Under the pieces are notes generated by a model. That model was not told the origin of the DNA. It saw only the letters and a list, made by a program, of their open reading frames with translations, and did not search any database. A DNA stretch of 64,000 nt from Holothuria scabra. Its lineage: Eukaryota > Echinodermata > Holothuroidea > Aspidochirotida > Holothuriidae. This document shows positions 11,651 to 25,175 of this stretch, in pieces. The stretch lies in NCBI GenBank assembly GCA_037179385.1, contig CM074184.1:12604001-12668000 (forward strand). Reading direction: 5' to 3'. The position numbers and the translations under genes are program-made. Position 1 is the first letter of the stretch; each line of letters begins with the position of its first letter.

Positions 11651-11775
11651 TATGAGCCAACACGACTGCATTAGGAACTGCAAATTGCGGCGAGCGAAGC
11701 GCCCGGAAAAGTTTGCGTTTTTGAAACAAATAATTACAAAAACGGAACTTTTATTGGAGAGAATTCGGAATGTTA
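11651..11775 (+). repeat. Dispersed repeat, copy 2 (see 183-280)
   Basis: Shares ordered blocks with 183-280, including AAACAAATAATTACAAA and GGAGAGAATTCGGAAT. It contains an extra GCGAGCGAAGCGCCCGGAAA segment. Remnant of a transposable element, no coding potential. Confidence 0.6.
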
Positions 11776-11779
11776 TTAA

Positions 11780-13260
11780 AGAAGAGTTTTGTGAATTTTG
11801 TAAAGTACTGTGGGAAGGATATCTAAAAAGTCTACTGTGAGAGTTTCATTACGTTTCAACGTCTGTTTATGAGAGCTCTAGGCTATCTGACTACATGGCA
11901 CCAAGGCCTTCCATTCCATGACAGTCTCCCAATTTGGCTATCTCTCGAATCCAGAGTGAGCATTTGTATCTGACAAGGAATTAAAAAGTTGATATCCCAA
12001 TATTCGGAGTAGGCCTATAAGTACTATAAGGTAATTTAATTTCTCGCGCGTTCACTGGGATGGTCTAAATGGACTGTGAGAAGCAACCGCGTAACAAGAC
12101 CGTTGGGGCCCAAGATAAAATACAGCAGAAGAGCCCTATCCTATTGGTATCAATACCAATTTTTCTAACACCCCGAATGCACCGGGGTAAGAGTGAGACC
12201 ACACACGTACCAGTTCCTGGTTGGTTAAACGGGTCCCCGCTGAGAACCTTTGGGTTCCCGACATTGTCCACCCAGTATAAGCCACTTGATTCACTAATGA
12301 TGGAGACTAGCTGTGAGAGTTTGTCTCCTCGGTCCTAAGAACTTAACAAACTGAACCCTGTTACATGTATGATTACTGTACATGACAGCTTGGCAAAATG
12401 TCTGCAGAGGTGAGTTGGCAGCACAAGTTGGAGAATAAGAAGTCTTCAAACTGTCAAATCCCACTCTAACGTACCACTTCAGTTATTCAGTGTGTTGATT
12501 TAAGAGCATGGCAGTTTGAAGTTCATTTAGTGCGTATGTTCTACAGCAATCGAAACTCTAACGTCTTTTGTTACAAACTGTCAAAAGCTGACGAAAAGCT
12601 TTTGCGTCGATGTTTGAGGAGGCAGAATTCGTAAATATTTGTAACTCGAAGTGAGCGTACACAAATCTAGGAATCCAATTCACTTGAATTCAGTCAAGGT
12701 AAAAGTACAATCCATATAATATAGATGTCTCTCTATTTAAAGCAGACAGCAAAGATATCTCAAAGTGACGTCACAACTATAGGAGTTAGAACCGTCATAT
12801 CTGAGGGCAAGTTTGTAGCCTATACGTGTGCACCGAAGTTGCCCTAAGACATGGCTGAAATAACCCACGCAAAAAGCTGCCCTGGCGTTACAGGTGAACC
12901 ATTTGAAGGTTCTCTTCCCCTATCAGTCTTATAATTCTTTGGTTGGTTATTAAATAGAAATGCAAAAATGTTGATACAACTAGGCCTAAAGGAAATATTA
13001 TTGTTATTGATTTTTTCTTTAGAAGAACTTACGAATGCTACTAGGCCTATAAGTTATTTGCCTAATAAAGCAGGATCCAAACTTTCATGTGTATTACGCA
13101 TTCTTGGGTGCAGACCAACGGTAACTGAGTATTTAGTCGAATTTTGAACTGGTTGGACCATAGTGTAAATATTTCCTTTTCTGCAGTAGTAATTTTCTCC
13201 TAATTTTGAAGTTGCAGTTGCAAATGTACTTAGATGACGTTTTATGGCTCAGTATCTAAC
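11780..13260. other. Stretch with no recognised gene
   Basis: Mixed-composition DNA without a convincing ORF, spliceable exon or bounded repeat. Frames at 12065-12338 overlap on both strands and look like chance. Confidence 0.45.
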
Positions 13261-13269
13261 CAATTGATC

Positions 13270-13420
13270 ATATAAGTTGGGTGGTTACTGGCTTACTGCC
13301 TTATCTCCAATTGTGGCTCACTCATTGGCTTGTTTTCTCTCCATTACTTACGCTGAGCACCGTAAGCACAAAGGCAATGTAGGTCCTCCATTTGCCATAC
13401 AGAGACTTGACAGAGACTTA
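13270..13420 (-). mobile_element. SINE remnant, copy 1
   Basis: Blocks such as AATTGTGGCTCACTCATTGG, GCTTGTTTTCTCTCCATTAC and GCTGAGCACCGTAAGCACAA line up in order with the SINE copies at 31735 and 32578. The tRNA-like head is not recognisable in this diverged copy. The orientation follows that of the better copies. Confidence 0.55.
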
Positions 13421-13499
13421 GGCTACAAGGCCTCCACTAATGAACAGAAGACAGTTACGATTATTGCAAATACTACTTCAGATTAGAAAGCTCAAGTGA

Positions 13500-16400
13500 G
13501 ATTTGAATACTTTTCAATGTCACGGCGAGGGTTTTAAGGGAAATATTGCGTTTGAAATGTTCCAACATGGCGTTCAAAGAAAATAGCTCAAGACACACCT
13601 CTGTTTATTAAACCGTTCATTGTCAAACATGCACCCCAGCAATAGCTTCATCTCATCAAAATATTATGAACAAGAAGAGCCATGGAAGTTGTTTTAACTG
13701 AACTTTGGAAAGTTCGGATGAAAAAATTATTGTTGAGCAACAAATAATTTAATTCCAATCTGAGGGAAACTTATTTCTTCAAAAAGGACACCACCATACT
13801 GCATTATTTTTTATCTTTTATCAATCACTGTCAATAAATATTGGTTTAAAAAGGATGCAATTTTCTTGTAAAACAAACGAAATATTTCCCTTTAAGGCGA
13901 TGTCACAAATTTCTGGTGGACAATTTTGGTGGGATACAATGGTGAAATCCCCGACATATCCGAGGAATTCCTGTAATTAAATCGGGAAAAACTGTCACGA
14001 AACCGTGAGCTTGCGTCTGGCAGACATAAGGAAGTCGCAGGGTTAGATCATTTTTAAAGTTCAACCGAACCTAACCATAATCAATTTCCAAGGTTTTTAC
14101 TGCACATTTAATTATTGGATGAGACTCGGGAGGGATTTGAGCTTTGGTCCTGTGGAATATGTCTTCAACACCAATCCTTCTTCAACTCACATCGACTTTA
14201 AGATGATACATGAAATCGGCGGTACGACTGTATGGCGGTACGGTGGTACGGCGGTACATAATCATCGATATTATAGATATTAACGTCGGGACAATAGCCA
14301 TATGCAGATATGTGACCATTCCTACAACAATCAAAATAAGCTGGTCAGCTTTCGCCATGCGGTTCAAGAAAGAAGTGTTAGAAGTGCAGACTGTATTAAT
14401 AAAACGGAGACAAACAAAAACTACTGGGGAAAATTTCTTGTTAAACATGTCACTCTTATAATTGAATGTTGCTATAAAAACAAGAGTTGTCATTTAAAAT
14501 ATAACTTAGCCAACAAGTCAGAAGATTATGCAAATATATATCTTTCTACAGTAAATGAAATAAGAAATGCTTGGCATACACTGTCTGTATTATAACTACA
14601 TGACCAACCCATTTTTCAAATGGTTGATGTGTTTTTTTTACTAAAGTTACTCTTTAAGCTATATGCTCTCTAGCCATTCTCATACTTGCTCATATATTTT
14701 AAATCGTTCGATCATGATTCTTTAAAATTTTTATCAACCTTTAAAAACTGGCTGTAAAAATTAAGCTTCTCTTTGTAACAGAGATCAAATCGAGGGCAGA
14801 ACTTTATATAACAAACTCCGGATTCTACCGTGACCATTGACATTTTACAGTTTTATGTTTCCCACTATGATTAGTCCGATGATTGAAAAGATTCTCAAAA
14901 TTGTCGTTAAAATGGTCATTTTTGGGGCGCTCAAACAGTTTCACGCATGGGGTGCTTCGGGCGCTTTAAGTGGCTGCTTTAAGTAATTCGTTCACTTTTT
15001 CCAAAAAGAAACAACCATTCTAATTCTTCTAGACAAAATGGAAATTCCAGCATTTGTAGATACAATCAGATACAATTTTCCAAGCAGAGTACTATGCATA
15101 GCTTGACTAGGAGAGGACTAAAGGGCCTAAAAGGCATATTTAATGTTTTATGTACATAAAAATTTTTGTAAAAAAATCCGACTTTACAAAATTGAAATGA
15201 CCGGAAACTAGGCTAGTATTTTAATATGACCCCATCAGCATTATTGACAAATAGCCTATGTAAGTTGAATTTGATCGGTATAGCGATCCCGTCATTTTAG
15301 AAAACTGTGAGTCAGGAAAAATATTTTGTGTATGATTCTAAATCACAACAATCAAGTCAATACGTCTTTGCTATCCATTCAATAGATGAATTTTTACGTC
15401 TTAGAAGTCAATAACGGGACAGCTTCAACCACTCCATATGCAGATATAGCTGTATAGTTAAACGTAGACTCACAAGGCGACGGGCAGTTGTGAAGGTATA
15501 CAGCTCCACCCGAAAGGTAGAAAAACACCATTTATGTGCACCCGTGCCCAGCTTTACTTGATAGTGGTCCTGTACTATAACGACGGGGCACTTTTGCCAG
15601 AGACTCTGTTGTACGGTAACTATGATGAAATTTAAAAATTCAGCATAATAGGCTGAAGTTACATAAAAACACATATACACTGGCATACTGAAGGTTCGAG
15701 TGCAGGTACTTTATTAGGAATTTGCCGAAGCCTGGAAAATGTCTGAGGGTAAGGCTGTAGACAAGCTATCCAAGCGAAACGCCGGTCCTGGGGAGGACTT
15801 CAAACTGCATCAATTTGGAGATTTTATGAGGATAATGTGGTTACCCTTTGTCACACTGACAGCTACACTCTCTAGTGCCCTTGGGCAAAGTCCACTTGTT
15901 TTGCCAAGTGTCTTTGTCATGTTGTTTCCCATTTTGGGGGGTTGTAGAATACACCCATGGTATTTTCCGCCTGTCGACTGTACTTGAAACCAAACATAAA
16001 CCACATTCGAAGCCGTATTTGAACATTGAGGCTTTTCATCTAGCTAACACTATCAAACACATTCGTAACAGTGTGTATTTAAAACCTAACTAAATAGTGC
16101 CAATATGATATGCGCGAAGCGTGCAAAAATTGTTTGAATTCCAGATCCCTAGAAACAGCACAGTATATGCCCATGTACTCCATGTAAATAGGGGAAATAC
16201 TGGCAATACTTAAAGAATAAAAAATCTACAAAATACCAAAGTTATGCTCAGGTTTTTGCCTTTGCCCTTGATTGTGCGTCTGCTGAGTTTAAAACCATAA
16301 TACTTGAGCGTAGCCTACCTGTAAACATTACTACATGGCCAAAGCCAACATCTTAAAATTATACATGTCTTTGCAACTATACTGACCAGTCTGTCAATGA
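13500..16400. other. Stretch with no recognised gene
   Basis: Only chance ORFs are seen. A small tandem motif built on GGTACGGCGG/GGTACGGTGG lies at about 14218-14257. Confidence 0.45.
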
Positions 16401-16407
16401 TATGTCG

Positions 16408-17496
16408 TTATTTCGGTAATGGTGTATTTGGAGGACAGACTGGTTTCTTACTCGGTGTTCCAAACATTAAACATAAAGGACAGTTAGAGCAATCTCCAAG
16501 TTTCTTGGGTATAATTTCTTTTCGAGTTCTTGAAGTTTTGTTCCGCTTTTGGGTTTGGTCAAACTCGCTACCTCGAGTTGTCTGATGCTGATATTTTCCG
16601 TTTTTAAGGTCATCCTCAGGAAGTAAACTCGAAAATTGATCAAAGACGGCTCTCGGTTTCATTGATACTCTTTGGCGGAAAAATTCCGCGACTGGAGGAA
16701 CACGCGCTGGGCTCTTTCGATTTGATGAGGTAGGTTCATCCTCTAATACTTCTGCCATTCTTTCTAACTGCGTCGTTGAAATGTTAGCTGAGTTTTCTCG
16801 GGAAAGATAACCGGGAAAAGGCTCACAACTTAGCATTTGTCTCGCCTCCTCCATTTCAGATCTTCGTTTTGATGCGAGGTGGCTAAGGATGGTAATTTCG
16901 CGAGTTGATTGTGGTTGGAATGTTTTTCCTTCTCCGAAAGTCTGGCCTTTTCCATCTTTTTGGAAATAAATATTTTGACTGGAAAGTCTCGAATATCTAC
17001 CACTTGGCTTGAAGTGCACGATTTCAGTATCCGGGTAGGTTCTAGGGAGTTGGAGTGGCGGTGCCAGTGCACTTCGTAAATCGCTGTAAAATTCCTCCAT
17101 AGCTATAAAAGATGGGCTGGGCATTTTACCGATTTTCATACTTTTAACGTAATTTGCATGCTGTTCGTAAATTTCGGATGGTGACACCGAAGACGTGCGT
17201 CTGTCTGTTTTAGAATCACTTTTTTCGTGATCAATATGCTCACGTGGGAGGCTTTTCAGGCGGGGCGACGAAGGACTTGCGATAAGACTTCGCTTGGACG
17301 ATTTACGCGTTGACTTCCGTTTGCGTTCCTTCCAATGCCTACTCCTATTGCTCAGGTCAACTGTTAACCCGCATGTCTCGACGCGCATTTTAGGTAATTC
17401 CACAGATCTACTCAAGTCGATTTGCTTTGTTTTAACAACTCTGTGATCACTGGATTTTTTAAAGTTTGTTGGAGGCGGTAGATTTACAGCTGCCAT
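16408..17496 (-). CDS. Intronless gene, uncharacterised Ser/Arg-rich protein, 362 aa
   Basis: A minus-strand open frame. The first ATG gives MAAVNLPPPTNFKK (codon at 17494-17496); the frame stays open upstream for 20 more codons without an ATG, so I take this start. 362 residues, stop at 16408-16410. I do not recognise the family. It is basic and Ser/Lys/Arg-rich in the N-terminal half (RHWKERKRKSTRKSSKRS), consistent with disorder and nuclear localisation, which is an inference. A more ordered-looking part near the middle reads SFIAMEEFYSDLRSAL. The C-terminus has DCSNCPLC (about residues 335-342) followed by CPPNTPLPK at the very end. These match the DCSQCVAC and CPPPPNSPVP motifs of the gene at 5477-7327. 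There are no introns, membrane segments or signal peptide. A TTTAAA about 110 bp upstream of the ATG could be a weak TATA element. Confidence 0.8.
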   Translation of the reverse strand: MAAVNLPPPTNFKKSSDHRVVKTKQIDLSRSVELPKMRVETCGLTVDLSNRSRHWKERKRKSTRKSSKRSLIASPSSPRLKSLPREHIDHEKSDSKTDRRTSSVSPSEIYEQHANYVKSMKIGKMPSPSFIAMEEFYSDLRSALAPPLQLPRTYPDTEIVHFKPSGRYSRLSSQNIYFQKDGKGQTFGEGKTFQPQSTREITILSHLASKRRSEMEEARQMLSCEPFPGYLSRENSANISTTQLERMAEVLEDEPTSSNRKSPARVPPVAEFFRQRVSMKPRAVFDQFSSLLPEDDLKNGKYQHQTTRGSEFDQTQKRNKTSRTRKEIIPKKLGDCSNCPLCLMFGTPSKKPVCPPNTPLPK

Positions 17497-17599
17497 GATT
17501 ATTAAAATGGTAGTCCTACTTTGCGCTCGTATGTAACAAACCCCGTCATGAAACACACTCTATGCAGTTTGATATGTAATCAGTCTCATACTTGGTATG

Positions 17600-19900
17600 A
17601 TTTTAAATGGTTTCCAACACTAGTGGTTCTTGCTGTACTGGTGTCGTTGAACAGAGAAACCGAATCAATACGGTAATCTTCTAAAATCAACAGGCTCGTC
17701 TTGTTCTAAATAAATCCATATCGATAGTTCAGCTGGCTACAAAGAACACAATTGTATCTCCCTAATTGACTGCATCCAAATTATCTATCCACTTAATTCG
17801 CCGAATCAGCTCGAAAACCAGTCATTAGAAATCATTTCATATTAGACTGAATTACAAGTAATTCAGTAAAGTTAAGAAAAACTGCTTGCGTGACATCGAG
17901 CGCACAGTGTGGGTGCTTGCAACTTCAGGAAATATTTAACTAAAGGTAATCACCGTAAAGCATGCCATTAGTAAACCGCTTTGACAGCGAAACAATCTTA
18001 TGTAGCTTTTCCATGTTACATTTGATCACCATGCAGGACCATGGATATGATCCCCTGCCTACGACGGATCACCAATGTCACCAACACGACAAAATAGTTT
18101 GCGTTGAAGTCACTGCTATTACATTGTGATTGTCATGAAATTTTTTACATCAGCACTACCAGTTCAAGGTGAGTTTAGCCTACTTTAATTCCAAGAAGTA
18201 TTCGGTATAAATGATTTCAAATCACCGGCAAACGATCACAATTATTTTCATTTGATGCATTCTTCAAAATTAAATTTAATTTCAAATACTCGTCAAGAAG
18301 AATTCCATGGAAACAGGACCTGCCATACATCATGATTATACCATTCTGGAAGTTAACTTTTTGCCAGTCAGAAACTAACCAGTGACAATTAAGGCCAGTT
18401 GACAACGATAGTATCAGCACCGTACATTTTCTCACTTCTTATTGTTCGAGAACTCATAAAATCGAATAAAAATTGACGTGACGGTGTAAACTATCAATTT
18501 TTCCTTGGTCTCCGCTAACAACGACTAACGTCATTATTTACTGCAAAGACAAAAATTCGACACGATTACTGCTTGTGAAGACAATCGGCCACAGAATGTT
18601 GAGGCGTGATGAGAAAGGAACACAAACAGAGACTGGGCAAACACTCGCCATCGGTGGTAATTATTGAAGTAAGTTATACCAGCAATGAAACAACTTACCA
18701 CCTGTAACCTAAAATATCGATCCTAACCACTCAATTCATCCCCATATAATGATGAAGAACTATTTCAAGAACGGTCCTGACACAAGGAGCAGGTACGCTT
18801 TCAAAGATTTGATTCCGAGTCGAAAGGAACACAATGGGTTTGTTTGCTGTTGTGATTATTCCTATGCAAGGGAGGGCGAGTAAGAGGTGAAGCAAACTGT
18901 TTTACTGGAGTTAAAACGAACGATATCAAAGCTACTCATGTGATAGACAGGAAAGAAGTAGATCGAAAGGCTCTCGTATTGATATGAAAAGTATAGCAAA
19001 GACTTTATGCCATCATGTTATCCTCCAACGAGCAGAAAAAATTTGAAAAAAGAGGTTAAGTTGCGCCAGGGTCCTATCTGTGACATAATACCTCTAGGCT
19101 GGCGTTACTTTGATATCAATCAGAAAATCAAGGAACATTCTTTCATTAATTAAAATCCAGTTTAAATTTCAATTTCACATAGTTTTATCGTGTAATTAGA
19201 ACGCGTGATACTTCACTAACGAGTAGGTAGACGACCAAGACCGTCACGCTGGATCGCACCACTGTAGGGCGGGGCTCTACTTCCGAATATGCTACGAATG
19301 TTTTGGTTAGGGGTGCGCCAGAAAAAAAACCCAGTAAATTTCTATATTTCTAATATGAACAAAAAAACTGGCTAAGAGATGTGTGTTTATCATCCTCCTA
19401 GCCATACCAGGAAACAAACTATACATAGTGCATATGATGTCACAGAGCGAATTTACGCCCTCCTTTGGGGGCAAAACAAACCAACATAGACAAATGCAGA
19501 CAGCTGATTTGTCAATCACTCAAATGCGCGCATAGTCTGCTATACGTGTAGACGAATTCTTATTGCATGCGGCCGCGTGCTCCATTGGTTTGCGTCCAAA
19601 GATGACGTCAATGTGCTGTCAGTGCCTAAGGTCCATTGTTGGGGCTTGCAAATGCCTCCTTTCTTGTAGAAAATTTGATTGAATTTTGTGGGTGAAAGTT
19701 TCAATTTCCCCTTCTTTGAAATGCTAAGAACTTTTCAATAAAATACCAAACTTCATCGTGTGATTTCCTTCACAGACTATACAAATTGCAGCATTATCTG
19801 CATCTACAGATATTTTAAATGTTCAAAAAAATCTCAAAAAGAAACGTTTTCCGTCCGTCAGTCTGGATGGGATAGCACCGATAGTTTAAAAGTTAAACAA
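17600..19900. other. Stretch with no recognised gene
   Basis: No ORF above about 72 codons and no bounded repeat seen. It separates the intronless gene from the AT-rich region downstream of the TTYH gene. Confidence 0.45.
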
Positions 19901-22134
19901 ACCAACCATAAACTTATGCAACAACAGCTTCGTATTTTTAGGAACACACATTGCAGTTGAAATGATAAATGAAGGAAGAAAAGAATGACACATGAGTAAA
20001 TTTTGCTTTATATATTTGCGTCTGATGCGGCACCAAAATCTGATTTTTACAAAGAATGGTGAGCTTATATTACACATGATATTAAACTAGTATACCCCGT
20101 TTCACTCAACAGGGGCAGTGAAAGACTCCCACTGTATCCCTCCAACATCTTAATGACATAGCATTACAGACACACGACTTAAAACATAATACTGTACAAT
20201 GCTTTGGTACACACTGTTTTCACTCCATTACTCAGCCTCATGTATTAACAGTGCATGATATTCATTTAAATGTCAATCATATAGAAGTTCTAAGATTGAA
20301 GGAGTTGGTTGACTTTACTCAAAATGAAAAAAAGGGTGAATAAGTGGCAATAGCTTTTGAAAGCCAAACATTGCAACACAGGCTGACTTCTACATGCAGG
20401 ATGAGAACTGAAGTGTTAAACAGGACAACTGAGGAGTCTGAGAAGCTGAGAGCAAAATGTTGTTAGAGTTTTGTTTTGACAATTTAGATGAATATCAGTG
20501 TGCAGTAAAACACCTGTTAAAAAATCATTATTTAGGACGCAACTTTAAGTAGAACAAATTGGAAAAGAAAATGATGAGGGTAAAAAAGGTCCACACAAAC
20601 AAATGCATAAATTACTTTTCAACATTTTCTCCACTCAGTTTTTGAGTCAAGGAAGGATATAGTCCTTGTCGGTCTAATATCTTGACTCATATAAATTGCT
20701 TAAATTCCTTCCTATCCCATCAACCTTGTATAACTACATTCATGTTTTAAATGACAGCCATGAGACAGAAAATGGAAAGGTGTAAGCCAAAATTAGAGTG
20801 TGGCCTGGGTATGGGAAGAATGGGAAGGGGAATGCTATAGGGAAGGGGAGAGAATCATGTCAGGTACAGTGAAGAGACACTCACCATACATCCATTTCAC
20901 ATGAAATAGAACAATGTAAGTCCTTAAATTGACCTTATCTGAAATGAAAACCTACTTGTCATTAGCATGAAAGCTACTAAATTAACAAAATATGCCACAC
21001 TTTCACAAAGAATTGAAACATGAGTAAGAAGATTAACATTTGTAGAAAAAGGTTAATATTGAGACAATATAATAAGAAAGAGAGGCAAAAACCGGCAATC
21101 AAAACTAAACTAATATTTGTGAATACATAGACTGTTAGCTAATAAATATTGCAAATTTGTCATTGCGTTCACTCATAAACTAAAAAGAGATTAAAAACAA
21201 AATTCTCTAAATGCACACACTATAAATCAATTTGGAAAAGAAAAGTTAGCAGTACAAAATGAACATTGATAAAAAAGAAGGTAAGGAGGCCACAAGGGAA
21301 CCTATTTAATTTTTTCAGAATGACATAAAAGGATTGAGAGAAGCAAAGCCTCATATACAGAAACTATTCTTTGAGAATCTTCTTGATTGAAAAACCAATA
21401 TTTGACACTTACAAGGTTTTTTCTGAGTGTGAGAGTTTTTGTTACTTTCAGAAAACTGATGATCAATTAGGTAAGAAACACTTGCTACCTGAAGCCGAAT
21501 AAGTGATACATATATCAAAGAGATTTCAAACAGTGCAAACTGGATAGAGGGTAGTTTACCCAGAGAAGTGTCCTAGCATAAAATGAGGGCATCACACTTC
21601 ATATATCAATGAACACTGTGCATTGCAGACATTTGCGTGGACAATTCACATAACAGAAACAAATTAAATGGATACACATTCATTTGGCTCTTTCATACAG
21701 GGCCATAGATATGGTTTGCAGATGGGGGGGGGGCAAAATTTTCCGATGGATAGAACCTCAGATCGTGACTGTGACTAGACTCGTCTATAAGCAATCCTTG
21801 AACACAACACAAGCCTTCACCAATACACATACAAATTGAAACATGCATACATACTTGACAGGCATATACACAAAACACATAGATGGCATATCATGAATGC
21901 AGTATTAGTATTATAAAGCCATCTGTATACTACAATGTCATATTTAGTTTATTCTTCCTGTTGTTTTTGTAAATCTACCTGAATTATTGGCGGGGACCAG
22001 AATGATAAAGTTGTCCCCCCCCCCAATATTTTCATTAGTGGGTTGATTTCCCCCTGCCCCCCTCCCCCTGAATTGACCCCCTGCTTTCACATCATCAATA
22101 AGCATTGATAGGAATGCTAAGGAGAAGGTCAACA

Positions 22135-22396
22135 TTAAAGGTAATGAGCAGTCCCCCCAAACTTATTTTGAAGAAAAAGCTAAATAACACAGTATTCATC
22201 TTATTTCTCTTCGAAGTATCTTTCATCACATTTTATGACTTTACTATTGCATATTCAAGGTAAACCAAGCAGTTATTTCTGATAAATTTTACATTTGAAG
22301 AGAAAAATCATTGTCACATGAATCCCAACAGCCAATCATGAAACTGGACAGTCTACTACACTTCTTCAATTTGGGATGACTGCTCCTGCCCTTTAA
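22135..22396 (+). mobile_element. TTAA-flanked MITE family 1, copy B
   Basis: 262 bp including a TTAA at each end (22135-22138 and 22393-22396). Termini are AGG-AATGAGCAGTCCCCCC and its complement GGATGACTGCTCCTGCCCT. The interior aligns throughout with copy A at 7467 in the same orientation and with copy C at 38275 in reverse. TTAA flanks and AGG...CCT ends point to mobilisation by a piggyBac-like transposase, which is an inference. Confidence 0.85.
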
Positions 22397-25084
22397 ACAG
22401 GTATTTAAGTAATCTAGAATGATGTACAATATCATCTGCATTTTATGAAACAATATAAAATATGTGCACTTCCAGAATGTGTTATGAAAGCACTTATTAC
22501 ATAACTGAAAGTCATAATTGGTTATTTATTCCAGGGAAAGGCACACTCATAGACTAAATAGACTGAAAAAGGAGAAGAGTGTTATCACCTACCCCTTGGA
22601 AAACCTTGGCAAAATGTTCCTGCTACAAGCCACAAATTTCAAATACAGTTTTGTCCAAAAATGATTGCCATTAGACTGTTTAAATCTTCACATTTATAAC
22701 TTTTACTAATTTTTGATGATTTCAGACCAAAGCATGTGAATCAATTCACTACCTTCTTGTTTAATTAAAATTTTTCTAATTAAACCTCATTCTTTAATTA
22801 AATGCACTCAGAAGGTGTCAAGGTTGCCAAAATATTAAGATTTGCCACAGAAAAATTGTTGCTTGCTTGATTGATTTTTGTAAATGGTATGCTCTGTCTT
22901 AGACATCAAATGTTACATTATTTTGTGAGCCTATGTTGCTTTTTGTACAATATTCAACATGCATCTTCTTAGAAGTTGCCCCTCTTGAAATTTTTACAAA
23001 CTACACATACAAACATTTTTCAAAAATATTTTTCCTAAAAATTTTACATGGATTGCAATAATTAACAACCCAATTGCAATGAATGCATCATGCTTACTGT
23101 GGTACCTAGTCCTACCACATGTTTGACCAATCACAATGACTGACATGTATTGTCTGATTATAACAGACTCGTTCGATACAACTCACCAATCCTTGTTTAA
23201 ACCTTTCAGATGGTGCTGTTTGAAATACTTGGAACAACCTTCAAGTTCTCCCCTGCAGAACATAATCAAAGTAAGCTGCACTTCATGTAAGACTTTGGAA
23301 ACTTTACTTTGCACAATCTTGGATGTGATAGAGTGAATGGAATGTCTGAATTTTTGGTTGTGCTAAAACAATCCTTTTAAATAGTAAATTGACAAACTGT
23401 TTTGTCTTCCAATGTTGTATCAATTACTATCATTTGTTGCACATTTCCTTGACCCAAAACAACCATCACAATCTAGACAAAAAAAACAACAATCACAAAT
23501 CTTACTTTCATGAAATTGGGGGTGGGGGTAGGGGGTTGGGGTTGAAGTGAAATTATGAAATACATCGGGAAGTTGATCCCCTGTTAGTAAAGACTTCATT
23601 AGAAGAAGTTGTTACACAGAGAACCTGTTTAAGGCAAAATGACAGGTGAAATGCTGAGAAATGTTAGGTCAATTTTGGCAGAGAGACAGAGCACTGTCCA
23701 CAGTAAAGCATGCAATATCATTGGAAAAGCTACTGTATTCAACAAATGTTCATGCTGACATTATGTTTGGAAGAACTTAAAAGGATCTAAAGATTTTTAA
23801 TTTTTCATTGAAAGCTATCACAAGATGTAAACAGGTCTTGTACATGTCATTGAAAGTCTTACATATATCACTCTGCTCTTCTAGAAAGCAGATGTGTTGT
23901 TCTCAGCAGGACAAGCAGGAGGCTTTACCAGTCTATACTACACGTTTCATCTTAATTGCCTCAGCAAGGCATTTTAAATCATAGAAATTGCAAACATCCA
24001 GAGCTTCTTTCTATAACCTCACAAAGAATTTCAATTTTTAAAAATTATTTGCAGCCAAGCTGTGCTCACTATGTAATGAGCCAGTTTTAAGGGATTTTGC
24101 ATTGATTTATGAGCATGGCACAAATAATTTCTAGCAGGCTGATTCCCTGAGAAAATATATTTTACAAGTTACAGTGGGGGAAGGTTTTGAAATCTATGAT
24201 GAAATTAATTATATATCATGACCTTAATTCTTCTTCAGTTCAATAATACTGTGACAAAAGTCACAAAAGATTCCTTCTTTTTGACACCTACAAGTAATGG
24301 ATTTGTTGTATCAATAACTACACCACAGATTATCCAGAATTTTTCTTTTCTAAACTTTTCTAATTTAATCTAATCTCATCTAATTAAATATTTTCATATT
24401 CCATAACCTTGCCATTTAACAGGATTTTTCAAAAACAAACCTATCATCACTCATGACCATTAAGACACATCAACACCTGAAGCCAACTTGACTTTTTTAC
24501 ATATACCTGATGATTTCCATCGCCCTTTTAAACAATTTATTTTTAAATTGCCTCAAAAATTTTTGCAAATATATTAACCTCTGATACTGTTAATAAGTTA
24601 TGAAATAGTTTTCATACACATGTGACCTGTATCCATACTTCCACATTACTTGCTGGTTATCTTTTGTTGCATGCAATTTCACTTCTGAGCACATCTTACA
24701 AGTTCATGAATATCCAAAGCAACACTAGCCAATCAGGGGACACTCTCATCTGGCTAACAAATATTTCAATCTTGTATTAAATACAATCACTTCTTCCCAA
24801 AACCCTCTATCTTAACCCCCTTCGTTGTATATTAAAAACTAGCTGCACACATAAAAATATTTTGATGAAACTCAGCTCAAACAGTCATGCATTCTGTGAC
24901 TGTTGCCGGCAGTTAAGTGACCATTAAAAATTTATAAGTGTAATAATAACACTCTCAGTGTATGATGTACAATATGAGCTACTTTTCATTTTTTAAATTG
25001 AATTCAATCAAAGAGCAGTCAAGAATTTAAGAATTTTGCTTTTCCTCAAGAGAAATTTTGCTTGGGGTGGTGAGTGTCCACCTT

Positions 25085-25175
25085 AAGATCACATCCCCTG
25101 CCCCCACCCCACCATCCACATCAGCTCCCCCAGCCCCCACTCCACTATCCTCATCAACCCCCCCCCCCCCCCACC
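25085..25175 (+). repeat. C-rich low-complexity tract
   Basis: Two imperfect units of the form CCCCAC...CCACTATCCTCATCA followed by a run of about 16 C. Simple-sequence expansion. Confidence 0.6.

Noticed and set aside
14182..14595. Overlapping ORFs of 83-103 codons on both strands.
   Set aside because: They overlap each other in opposite strands over a GGTACGG low-complexity tract and have no recognisable motif.
15739..15987. Plus-strand ORF starting MSEGKAVDKLSKRN with a hydrophobic middle.
   Set aside because: Overlapped by three other ORFs of similar length, no family recognised, and no supporting promoter or splice sites.
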